64,000 bases of DNA, from NCBI GenBank assembly GCA_036744005.1, contig DAINOJ010000002.1, positions 62,001 to 126,000 on the forward strand. The letters are read 5' to 3'. Shown here in pieces: positions 1 to 7,122 of this stretch. The notes under the pieces are model-generated. The model was not told where the DNA came from. It worked only from the letters and a program-made list of their open reading frames with translations, and ran no database searches. How positions within the stretch are numbered: the stretch's first letter is position 1; the number at the start of each line of letters is the position of its first letter. This stretch comes from CALCNS01 sp937897315. GTDB taxonomy: Bacteria; Bacillota; JAAYKD01. Both the position numbers and the translations under genes were made by a program.

Positions 1-265
1 TTCTGCCGACACGGGTCGGTTTAGAGCATGAAGGGCATACAACCTGTACTTTGGCTGCGAATATCGGAGCTTCCTTCTCAACAATACCACCCTTAGGATT
101 GGTATTGGAAGGTCGCATATGACGCTTGATCAAATTGACACCTTCCACAATGACCTTCCGATCAGTAGGATTAGAAATCAAAATCTTGCCTTGCTTCCCG
201 GCATCTTTGCCTTTTAACACGACGACATTATCGTCCTTTTTAACATGCATTTTAGGTGCTGTCAA
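1..265 (-). CDS. rplX: 50S ribosomal protein L24 (C-terminus outside window)
   Basis: Assembly-initiator protein of the large ribosomal subunit; partial, running off the left edge. The reading frame shows the KOW-like start HVKKDDNVVVLKGKDAGKQG and, near the edge, the CPSC pair typical of bacterial L24. I place the start at a TTG (263-265), because the Shine-Dalgarno GGAGGTGT lies about 8 bases upstream of it, whereas the in-frame ATG at 248-250 is over 20 bases from that site. The mature N-terminus would then read MTAPKMHVKK. It is the last S10-type operon gene visible here and follows rplN by 17 bases. Confidence 0.93.
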   Translation of the reverse strand, partial: MTAPKMHVKKDDNVVVLKGKDAGKQGKILISNPTDRKVIVEGVNLIKRHMRPSNTNPKGGIVEKEAPIFAAKVQVVCPSCSKPTRVGR

Positions 266-282
266 ATTAAAACACCTCCTGC

Positions 283-651
283 TTACAGAACTTCGGGAGC
301 AAGCGAAATGATTTTCATGTAATCTCTTTCGCGTAATTCCCGAGCTACTGGTCCAAAGATGCGCGTGCCACGTGGGCTCTTGTCATCTTTAATAATTACT
401 GCTGCATTATCGTCAAAGCGAATGTATGAACCATCATCGCGTCCCATTCCCTTACGGGTGCGAACGATAACGGCTTTCACGACATCACCTTTTTTAACAA
501 CGCCGCCGGGTGTGGCGGATTTCACGGAAGCAACAATAATATCACCCACGTTACCATAGCGACGGTAGTGTCCGCCCTTTACTCGGATGCACATAATCTG
601 TTTTGCACCGGAGTTGTCAGCAACGTTTAAAACGGTTTGCTGTTGAATCAT
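283..651 (-). CDS. rplN: 50S ribosomal protein L14
   Basis: Core protein of the large subunit near the L19 bridge to the 30S. The 122-residue length is standard and the protein opens with MIQQQTVLNVADNSGAK, the family signature, followed by the conserved basic region around VRTRKGMGRDDGS. It lies between rpsQ and rplX, in normal S10-operon order, with short intergenic gaps that carry a GGGGGATAA-like ribosome binding site. Nothing unusual was seen. Confidence 0.98.
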   Translation of the reverse strand: MIQQQTVLNVADNSGAKQIMCIRVKGGHYRRYGNVGDIIVASVKSATPGGVVKKGDVVKAVIVRTRKGMGRDDGSYIRFDDNAAVIIKDDKSPRGTRIFGPVARELRERDYMKIISLAPEVL

Positions 652-685
652 GTGGTATTATCCCCCTTTCGTCTGCAATGGGCTC

Positions 686-943
686 CTATTTTGCCCGTTC
701 GACGATATCAAGCAACCGCCAGCGTTTATCTTTTGAAAGCGGTCTGGTTTCCATAATTGTGACGAGATCGCCTTCGTTACAGCTGTTGTTTTCATCATGG
801 GCTTTAAATTTAACTGTTTGTTTGATGCGTTTGCCATACAAAGGATGTTGAACCATGGTTTCAATCGCAACCACAATGGTTTTTTCCATTTTATTGCTGA
901 CGACCACACCGGTTCGAACTTTACGACGAGCGCGTTCCATCAT
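686..943 (-). CDS. rpsQ: 30S ribosomal protein S17
   Basis: Primary 16S rRNA binder of the small subunit. The body (RKVRTGVVVSNKMEKTIVVA) is typical. The open frame reaches back to an ATG at 973 overlapping the rpmC stop, but a strong AAAGGAGGAG sits inside that extension, six bases before a pair of ATGs. I therefore start at 943, giving 85 residues, the usual family length. If 973 were used, the protein would carry an unconserved ten-residue leader and would lack a good ribosome binding site. Confidence 0.95.
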   Translation of the reverse strand: MMERARRKVRTGVVVSNKMEKTIVVAIETMVQHPLYGKRIKQTVKFKAHDENNSCNEGDLVTIMETRPLSKDKRWRLLDIVERAK

Positions 944-972
944 TTTTGGCTCCTCCTTTATGTTTCCTGCCA

Positions 973-1182
973 TTAACCGATATTGAGTTCCCGCTGACGA
1001 ATGCGGGTTTTAACGCGGGCAATGGCTTTTCTGACTTCACGGATGCGCATTGGATTCTCCAATTGCCCCATGGCCATTTGGAAACGGAGGTTAAATAGCT
1101 CAGCCTTGTATTCGGCCAGCTTTTGCTCAAGTTCTGCGACACTCATTTCGCTGATTTGCTTGCGCAATTCATTAACCTTCAT
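973..1182 (-). CDS. rpmC: 50S ribosomal protein L29
   Basis: Small helical protein at the exit-tunnel rim, a docking neighbour of L23. It shows MKVNELRKQISEMSVAELEQ and FNLRFQMAMGQLENPMRI, both diagnostic. The frame is open upstream to 1206, but GGTGGTGAG is correctly spaced before the ATG at 1182 and the homologous start is MKVNEL, so 69 residues are called. The start overlaps the end of rplP by 11 bases, implying translational coupling. Confidence 0.97.
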   Translation of the reverse strand: MKVNELRKQISEMSVAELEQKLAEYKAELFNLRFQMAMGQLENPMRIREVRKAIARVKTRIRQRELNIG

Positions 1183-1606
1183 TATTCTCACCACCCACTT
1201 CTTCACGTTTGATAAACTTCGTCCGAATCGGTAATTTATGGGCAGCTAAGCGTAATGCTTCGCGGGCAGTTTCTTCAGGTACACCGGCAATTTCAAACAT
1301 AATACGGCCGGGCTTGACTACGGCTACCCAATATTCCGGAGCACCTTTACCGGAACCCATACGAGTCTCAGCAGGTTTCTGTGTTACAGGTTTATCCGGG
1401 AAAATTTTAATCCAGACTTTACCACCACGCTTGATATAACGAGTCATAGCAATACGGGCAGCTTCGATTTGACGATTGGTAATCCAGGAGGCCTCCAATG
1501 CTTGCAGGCCAAATTCACCGCCGCTTAGTTCAGCGCCGCCTTTGGTCAAGCCTCTCATTTTACCGCGTTGTTGTTTACGATATTTGACGCGTTTTGGGAG
1601 TAACAT
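1172..1606 (-). CDS. rplP: 50S ribosomal protein L16
   Basis: Large-subunit protein contacting the A-site tRNA. It has 144 residues starting MLLPKRVKYRKQQRGKMRG, with the conserved GSGKGAPEYWVAVVKPGR stretch. It follows rpsC with only one base between stop and start and overlaps rpmC downstream, so the three genes are tightly coupled. Ordinary in length and order. Confidence 0.98.
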   Translation of the reverse strand: MLLPKRVKYRKQQRGKMRGLTKGGAELSGGEFGLQALEASWITNRQIEAARIAMTRYIKRGGKVWIKIFPDKPVTQKPAETRMGSGKGAPEYWVAVVKPGRIMFEIAGVPEETAREALRLAAHKLPIRTKFIKREEVGGENNEG

Positions 1607-1607
1607 A

Positions 1608-2276
1608 CTAGTTGCCTCCTTCCTTTGCTTCCGCTTTCATTTTCGGCTTCGGCAATACTTGACCTTTGTAAATCCAAACTTTCACACCGATACGACCATA
1701 AGTTGTCTTTGCTTCGGCAAAGCCATATTGAATATCGGCTCTGAGGGTGTGTAGTGGGATGGTACCTTCGTGGAACATTTCGTTACGAGCAATTTCTGCA
1801 CCGCCTAAACGACCGGAACACATCACTTTACAACCTTTTACACCAGGAGCTCTCATGGCGCGTTGAATGGATTGTTTCATAGCGCGTCGGAATCCGATAC
1901 GCTTTTCCAACTGAGCAGCAATGCTCTCTGCGACGAGTTGTGCATCGCCTTCTGCCACTCGAATTTCATTGACTTTAATTGTTACCGGTTTCTTTACCAT
2001 GGCTTCCAATTGCTTCCGCAAATCTTCAATTCCAGTGCCACCACGACCGATAACAATACCGGGTTTGGCGGTAAAGACGATAACATTGACTCTGTTAGCG
2101 GTTCGTTCGATTTCAACTTTCGACAAACCGGCTTGGAAGAGTTTTTCTTTCAGGAACTTACGAAGCTTGAAGTCCTCGACCAAAAGATCGGAAAAGTTTT
2201 TGCTAGCAAACCAGCGAGATTCCCAATCTTTAATGATCCCAAGACGCAGTCCGTAAGGATGAATTTTTTGACCCAC
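1608..2276 (-). CDS. rpsC: 30S ribosomal protein S3
   Basis: mRNA-entry-channel protein of the 30S subunit. The 222 residues include the KH-domain GXXG-type loop (GIVIGRGGTGIEDLR) and the C-terminal domain around SGRLGGAEIARNE. It lies between rplV and rplP in canonical order. A basic, lysine-rich C-terminal tail (PKPKMKAEAKEG) is present, as often in the family. Confidence 0.98.
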   Translation of the reverse strand: MGQKIHPYGLRLGIIKDWESRWFASKNFSDLLVEDFKLRKFLKEKLFQAGLSKVEIERTANRVNVIVFTAKPGIVIGRGGTGIEDLRKQLEAMVKKPVTIKVNEIRVAEGDAQLVAESIAAQLEKRIGFRRAMKQSIQRAMRAPGVKGCKVMCSGRLGGAEIARNEMFHEGTIPLHTLRADIQYGFAEAKTTYGRIGVKVWIYKGQVLPKPKMKAEAKEGGN

Positions 2277-2311
2277 TCTAATTTCCCTCCTTGCTTACTT
2301 GCGCTTCCGTC

Positions 2312-2647
2312 CTATTCACGTTCTTTAATAATGACCGTGATGTGACTGCTGCGCTTCAGAATCGGAAATGCACGGCCACGTTGATGTGGTTGCGCCCGTT
2401 TCATGGTCGGTCCTTGATCGACAAACGCGGCAGCTACATATAGACGGGAAGAATCCATATCATGATTGTTCTCCGCATTGGCAGCAGCAGATTTCACAAC
2501 TTTGGCAATAATCGGTGAAGCGGCTTTTGGAGTAAATCTCAAAATAGCCAATGCCTCGTCGACGTTCTTCCCGCGAATATTGTCGATTACTATCCGAACT
2601 TTGCGAGGAGCGATGCGGACATAACGAGCTATAGCTTTACTTTCCAT
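2312..2647 (-). CDS. rplV: 50S ribosomal protein L22
   Basis: Protein lining the nascent-peptide exit tunnel. 111 residues; begins MESKAIARYVRIAPRKVRIV and carries the conserved beta-hairpin region (DQGPTMKRAQPHQRGRAFPI) that protrudes into the tunnel. No macrolide-type insertion or deletion is evident in the hairpin by eye. Sits between rpsS and rpsC. Confidence 0.98.
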   Translation of the reverse strand: MESKAIARYVRIAPRKVRIVIDNIRGKNVDEALAILRFTPKAASPIIAKVVKSAAANAENNHDMDSSRLYVAAAFVDQGPTMKRAQPHQRGRAFPILKRSSHITVIIKERE

Positions 2648-2659
2648 GTCATCACACCC

Positions 2660-2941
2660 CTATTTCTTTCCGGTCGTCTTCTCGGAACCCGCATGACCAC
2701 GGAAGGTTCGGGTCGGAGCGAATTCGCCGAGTTTATGACCGATCATTTCTTCTGAGATATATACAGGTACATGCTTTCTTCCATCATGCACTGCGATGGT
2801 ATGGCCAACCATATCCGGGAAAATGGTTGAGGCACGAGACCAAGTTTTGATGACCTTTTTGTCTCGGCTTGTGTTCATTTCCTGGACCTTCTTGAGCAAG
2901 TGGTCGGCAATATAGGGACCCTTCTTTATGGATCTGGACAT
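2660..2941 (-). CDS. rpsS: 30S ribosomal protein S19
   Basis: Protein of the 30S head near the A-site finger. 93 residues with MSRSIKKGPYIADHLLKKV at the start and the conserved MVGHTIAVHDGRKHVPV and GEFAPTRTFRGH motifs. Follows rplB by 20 bases with a GAGGGAGG-type ribosome binding site. Confidence 0.98.
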   Translation of the reverse strand: MSRSIKKGPYIADHLLKKVQEMNTSRDKKVIKTWSRASTIFPDMVGHTIAVHDGRKHVPVYISEEMIGHKLGEFAPTRTFRGHAGSEKTTGKK

Positions 2942-2961
2942 TGTTTAGCCTCCCTCTTCTT

Positions 2962-3789
2962 CTACTTGCTCCGTCTTGTAACGATGTACTTATCGGAAGC
3001 TTTTTTCTTACGAGTCTTGAAGCCCAAAGTCTTTTGTCCCCAAGGACTGACAGGACTCTTACGACCAATGGGGGAGCGACCTTCGCCTCCGCCATGGGGA
3101 TGGTCCACAGGATTCATAACAACACCACGAACGGTGGGTCGAATACCCATATGGCGTTTACGACCGGCTTTACCAATTTTTACATTCTCATGCTCCAGGT
3201 TGCCTACTTGGCCAATGGAAGCTTTGCAGTTTCCGTGAATCAAGCGCATTTCGTTGGAAGGTAAACGCACATGAACATATTCCGATTCTTTTGCCATTAA
3301 CTGAGCAGAGACACCTGCGGAGCGCACCAACTGGGCACCTTTACCGGGTTTCAACTCAATATTATGAATCATGGTTCCAACCGGAATCCGACGTAAGGGC
3401 AAGCAGTTACCAGGTTTAATGTCAGCCGTCTCACCAGACACAACGGTATCACCAACTTTTAATCCTACCGGAGCTAAAATATAAGATTTAGCACCATCGG
3501 CATAATTGATTAGAGCGATATAAGCTGTGCGGTTCGGATCGTACTCAATGCTGACAACTTTGGCAGGGATGTCATCTTTAATACGTTTGAAATCGATTAA
3601 TCGATACATTCTCTTAACACCGCCGCCTTGATGACGAACCGTTAAGCGACCATGATTGTTTCGTCCGCCGCGACTTTTTAACGGGGCGAGCAAGGATTTC
3701 TCCGGAGTTGTGCTTGTGATTTCGCTAAAGGAATATCCAGTCATTGCACGACGGGCCGGAGAGGTCGGTTTGTATTTTTTTACAGCCAT
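2962..3789 (-). CDS. rplB: 50S ribosomal protein L2
   Basis: Large, highly conserved protein needed for subunit association and peptidyl-transferase function. 275 residues; opens MAVKKYKPTSPARR and ends with the signature VMNPVDHPHGGGEGR containing the conserved histidine at the catalytic-centre side, then a basic tail. Between rplW and rpsS in canonical order. Confidence 0.99.
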   Translation of the reverse strand: MAVKKYKPTSPARRAMTGYSFSEITSTTPEKSLLAPLKSRGGRNNHGRLTVRHQGGGVKRMYRLIDFKRIKDDIPAKVVSIEYDPNRTAYIALINYADGAKSYILAPVGLKVGDTVVSGETADIKPGNCLPLRRIPVGTMIHNIELKPGKGAQLVRSAGVSAQLMAKESEYVHVRLPSNEMRLIHGNCKASIGQVGNLEHENVKIGKAGRKRHMGIRPTVRGVVMNPVDHPHGGGEGRSPIGRKSPVSPWGQKTLGFKTRKKKASDKYIVTRRSK

Positions 3790-3804
3790 TTTTTACCCTC
3801 CTCT

Positions 3805-4095
3805 TTAGAGCCCATCGAAGAAGCCGATCGTCTTGGAATCTTTAGTTAGAGTGACAATCGCTTTTTTCCAATCGGATGTATATCCGACATGAACGCCCAC
3901 TCTTCTCTTTTTCCCTCTCACGTGCATCGTGTTCACAGAGGCAACCTTGACATCGAAAACTTTCTCTACGGCGTGCTTAATTTCAATTTTGTTGGCATTG
4001 GGGTCTACTTTGAATGTGTATTTCTTTTCGGCCATCAATGCACTTGTTTTTTCAGTGATAATGGGTTTAATTAATACATCATGAGGCTCACGCAT
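3805..4095 (-). CDS. rplW: 50S ribosomal protein L23
   Basis: Exit-tunnel rim protein and docking site for trigger factor and SRP. 96 residues, beginning MREPHDVLIKPIITEKTSAL; the loop KKRRVGVHVGYTSDWKKA is typical. Its start shares bases with the rplD stop at 4095, so the two genes are coupled. Confidence 0.98.
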   Translation of the reverse strand: MREPHDVLIKPIITEKTSALMAEKKYTFKVDPNANKIEIKHAVEKVFDVKVASVNTMHVRGKKRRVGVHVGYTSDWKKAIVTLTKDSKTIGFFDGL

Positions 4096-4718
4096 TACGC
4101 AAATACCTCCTCTAACTTACCCACTGCATCCTTCAAAATAATTAGCTTATCGTGGAGCAAAATGTCATAGACATTCACACTACCAGCGAAAGTTACGCTA
4201 ATTCCGGGAAGATTTCTTGCAGATAGGTATACATTTTTTTCTGGGTCTGCAGTAATGAACAATGCTTTGCGATCTACTTTGAGGTTTTTCAGCAATGTTA
4301 CCATTTCTTTTGTTTTGGGTGCAGACATGTCCAAAGATTCAAGAATAATGAGATCCTGATCCAAAACTTTACTGGTGAACGCAGAGCGCATAGCGATTCT
4401 CTTCACGTTCTTATGCATTTTTATGCGGTAATCTCTGGGTTTTGGTCCAAAGGTGACGCCACCTTTACGCCACAATGGCGAACGGGTGGATCCTACACGA
4501 GCGCGACCGGTTCCTTTTTGTCTCCAAGGTTTCTTTCCACCTCCGCGTACTTCAGCACGTGTCAAAGTGGAGTGAGTTCCCTGTCTTTGGGCCGCTAAAT
4601 AAGCAACGACAGCTTGATGCAGGCTTGGCTCGCTGACTTCTGCAGCAAAAAGAGTTTCACATAAACTCATTTCGCCGGTTTTTTCACCCAGGGTATTGTA
4701 TACAGCTACTTGAGGCAT
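4095..4718 (-). CDS. rplD: 50S ribosomal protein L4
   Basis: Large-subunit protein with an exit-tunnel extension; in some bacteria it also represses its own operon. 207 residues. The tunnel loop is recognisable (VRGGGKKPWRQKGTGRARVG, then RSPLWRKGG), as is the globular C-terminal part. Preceded by rplC and followed by overlapping rplW. Confidence 0.98.
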   Translation of the reverse strand: MPQVAVYNTLGEKTGEMSLCETLFAAEVSEPSLHQAVVAYLAAQRQGTHSTLTRAEVRGGGKKPWRQKGTGRARVGSTRSPLWRKGGVTFGPKPRDYRIKMHKNVKRIAMRSAFTSKVLDQDLIILESLDMSAPKTKEMVTLLKNLKVDRKALFITADPEKNVYLSARNLPGISVTFAGSVNVYDILLHDKLIILKDAVGKLEEVFA

Positions 4719-4748
4719 AGCCTATCCTCCTTTCCTGTCATCGTCCCG

Positions 4749-5375
4749 CTACTTTTTAGCAGCGTTCCTGATGGTCAACAAGCTTCCGACCGTTCCAGGA
4801 ACGGAGCCCTTGACTAACAACAAATTGCGATCGGTATCCACTCGAACTACTTTTAAATTGAGAACAGTAGTTTTATCGACACCATAATGTCCAGGCATTT
4901 TTCGATTCTTTAACACGTGTGCTGTAGCACGACCAGTTAATGAACCCGGAGAACGATGGAATTTTGAACCATGGGTCATACGACCACGATGGAAGTTCCA
5001 ACGTTTAATGCCACCGGCAAAACCATGACCTTTGCTGATTCCACTGACATCAACAATATCTTCTTCAGCGAAAACATCACAGGTGATTTGTTGTCCCACT
5101 TCGAACTCATTTGCGTTGTCCAAACGAAGTTCTTTCAAAACTCGTTTTGGCTGCAGGTTGTTTTTCTTGAAGTGACCTAATTCAGGTTTATTGAGTTTTC
5201 GTTCGGCAATATCGTCGAATCCGATTTGAATGGCAGAATACCCATCGTTTTCGATGGTTTTCTTTTGTACGACCACACAGGGACCGGCTTCAATAACCGT
5301 TACCGGGACGACTTGACCATTTTTCAGAAAGAGCTGGGTCATACCGAGCTTCTTACCAATGATTGCTTTTTTCAT
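4749..5375 (-). CDS. rplC: 50S ribosomal protein L3
   Basis: Assembly-initiating large-subunit protein whose extension approaches the peptidyl-transferase centre. 208 residues, MKKAIIGKKLGMTQLF at the start, and the extension loop THGSKFHRSPGSLTGR that contains the usual pleuromutilin-region residues. Lies between rpsJ and rplD. Confidence 0.98.
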   Translation of the reverse strand: MKKAIIGKKLGMTQLFLKNGQVVPVTVIEAGPCVVVQKKTIENDGYSAIQIGFDDIAERKLNKPELGHFKKNNLQPKRVLKELRLDNANEFEVGQQITCDVFAEEDIVDVSGISKGHGFAGGIKRWNFHRGRMTHGSKFHRSPGSLTGRATAHVLKNRKMPGHYGVDKTTVLNLKVVRVDTDRNLLLVKGSVPGTVGSLLTIRNAAKK

Positions 5376-5398
5376 CCACTTACACCTCCCTGTTGGCG

Positions 5399-5707
5399 TT
5401 ACAGTTTAATTTCAATATCCACCCCGGCAGGTAAGTCCAGTTTCATTAAATCATTCACTGTTTTCTGCGTCGGTTCTAAGATATCAATTAAACGTTTGTG
5501 TGTGCGCATTTCGAATTGTTCACGAGAATCTTTGTACTTGTGTACTGCTCTTAAAATGGTATATAGGTTCTTCTCCGTTGGCAACGGAATAGGACCGGAT
5601 ACCTGAGCTCCTGTTCGCTTGGCAGTTTCCACAATTTTTTCAGCACATGCGTCTAATAAATTGTGATCAAATGCTTTTAAGCGGATACGGATTTTTTGTT
5701 GTGCCAC
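5399..5707 (-). CDS. rpsJ: 30S ribosomal protein S10
   Basis: First gene of the S10-type operon; S10 also acts as NusE in antitermination. I start at a GTG (5705-5707) because AAGGAGG lies about nine bases upstream and the homologous N-terminus is (M)AQQKIRIRLKAFDHN; the frame stays open further up to 5743 without a ribosome binding site. That gives 102 residues, the normal length. Includes the conserved SGPIPLPTEKN loop. Confidence 0.96.
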   Translation of the reverse strand: MAQQKIRIRLKAFDHNLLDACAEKIVETAKRTGAQVSGPIPLPTEKNLYTILRAVHKYKDSREQFEMRTHKRLIDILEPTQKTVNDLMKLDLPAGVDIEIKL

Positions 5708-5837
5708 TATAACTTCCTCCTTCGTCCGATCTGATGCGGACAATGCCTTTGAAGGCTTGAGCTCAGCAAAAATTCCCCTGATCGTCAGGATTTAAACCAG
5801 GCAACCTTTTGCTTCATTGACTCTATCAGAACCTACT

Positions 5838-5872
5838 GAGTGCGATATTCTGCAACCCGACATACCGCACTC
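5838..5872 (-). other. Stem-loop in the tuf1-rpsJ spacer
   Basis: An inverted repeat GAGTGCG/CGCACTC (5838-5844 with 5866-5872), extended by three further pairs after a single mismatch, lies in the 184-base gap between tuf1 and rpsJ. It is not followed by a T-run, so it is not a normal terminator. I could not find a convincing sigma-A promoter in this gap. It may be an RNA processing or partial attenuation site; the role is unknown. Confidence 0.4.
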
Positions 5873-5891
5873 GTAAGGTAAACTGCAGTTC

Positions 5892-7094
5892 TTATTCTTG
5901 AACTTCGGTAACAACACCAGCGCCAACGGTACGTCCACCTTCGCGGATGGCAAAACGCAATTCTTTTTCAATTGCAATCGGTGTAATCAACTCTACTCCC
6001 ATGACGATGTTGTCGCCGGGCATAACCATCTCTACGCCTTCCGGTAATTGAATGTTCCCAGTTACGTCGGTGGTTCGGAAATAGAATTGGGGACGATACC
6101 CGTTGAAGAACGGGGTATGACGTCCACCTTCTTCTTTGCTCAATACATAAACTTGAGCTTTGAATTTGGTGTGGGGTTTAATAGAACCCGGTTTTGCTAA
6201 TACTTGTCCGCGTTCGATATCTTTGCGGTCTACACCACGTAGCAACACACCTACGTTGTCGCCCGCCATGGCAGAATCCAACAGTTTGCGGAACATTTCT
6301 ACGCCGGTGACGACTACTTTACGCGGCTTTTCCATTAAGCCGACGATTTCCACTTCGTCTGCTACTTTGACCATGCCACGCTCTACTCTTCCGGTCGCTA
6401 CGGTTCCACGACCAGTAATCGTGAATACGTCTTCTACCGGCATTAAGAACGGTTTGTCGGTGGCACGTTCCGGTGTCGGAACATAAGAGTCTACTGCATC
6501 CATTAGGTTCCAGATCTTTCCGCACCATTGGCAGTCGCGTTTGCCACAACCGCATTCTACGGCTTTCAAGGCAGAACCTACCACTACAGGTACATCATTT
6601 CCGGGGAATTTATAGCTGCTTAAGAGTTCACGCACTTCCATTTCGACCAGCTCAATCAACTCGGCATCGTCTACCATGTCGGACTTGTTTAAAAAGACCA
6701 CCATGTGCGGTACGCCTACTTGATAGGCCAACAAAATGTGTTCACGAGTTTGTGGCATCGGACCATCTGCGGCCGATACAACCAAAATCGCTCCGTCCAT
6801 CTGCGCTGCTCCGGTTATCATGTTCTTGACATAGTCCGCATGTCCCGGGCAGTCTACGTGTGCATAGTGACGGCTCTCAGTTTGATATTCTACGTGCGCT
6901 GTGTTAATGGTGATTCCGCGTGCTTTTTCTTCCGGTGCTTTGTCGATGTCTTCATATCTCATGACTTCGGCACCGCCGGCGGTCGATAATACGATGGTTA
7001 ATGCAGCGGTTAATGTGGTTTTGCCATGGTCGATATGACCGATGGTACCAATATTTACATGGGGTTTGTTGCGTTCATATTTCTTCTTGGCCAA
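5892..7094 (-). CDS. tuf: Elongation factor Tu, copy 1
   Basis: GTPase delivering aminoacyl-tRNA to the ribosome. 400 residues; P-loop GHIDHGKT (19-26), DCPGH (81-85) and NKSD (136-139) are intact. The start is TTG, 9 bases after AAGGAGG. Residues 180-191 (ECGCGKRDCQWC) add four cysteines in a loop of the G domain, a feature I associate with Clostridia-type EF-Tu and absent from E. coli EF-Tu. The gene follows fusA as the last gene of the str operon. It is identical in protein and almost identical in DNA to tuf2 at 22255-23457. Confidence 0.98.
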   Translation of the reverse strand: MAKKKYERNKPHVNIGTIGHIDHGKTTLTAALTIVLSTAGGAEVMRYEDIDKAPEEKARGITINTAHVEYQTESRHYAHVDCPGHADYVKNMITGAAQMDGAILVVSAADGPMPQTREHILLAYQVGVPHMVVFLNKSDMVDDAELIELVEMEVRELLSSYKFPGNDVPVVVGSALKAVECGCGKRDCQWCGKIWNLMDAVDSYVPTPERATDKPFLMPVEDVFTITGRGTVATGRVERGMVKVADEVEIVGLMEKPRKVVVTGVEMFRKLLDSAMAGDNVGVLLRGVDRKDIERGQVLAKPGSIKPHTKFKAQVYVLSKEEGGRHTPFFNGYRPQFYFRTTDVTGNIQLPEGVEMVMPGDNIVMGVELITPIAIEKELRFAIREGGRTVGAGVVTEVQE

Positions 7095-7122
7095 TTTAAC
7101 GTTCCTCCTTAAATTTTACGAG

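Noticed and set aside
5744..5891. A promoter for the S10 operon between tuf1 and rpsJ
   Set aside because: No pair of hexamers with acceptable sequence and spacing was found; read-through from the str operon is simpler.
6473..6829. Open frame of 118 codons opposite tuf1, repeated at 22836-23192 opposite tuf2
   Set aside because: It is the same sequence because the two tuf genes are near identical, has no ribosome binding site, and simply mirrors EF-Tu codons on the other strand.
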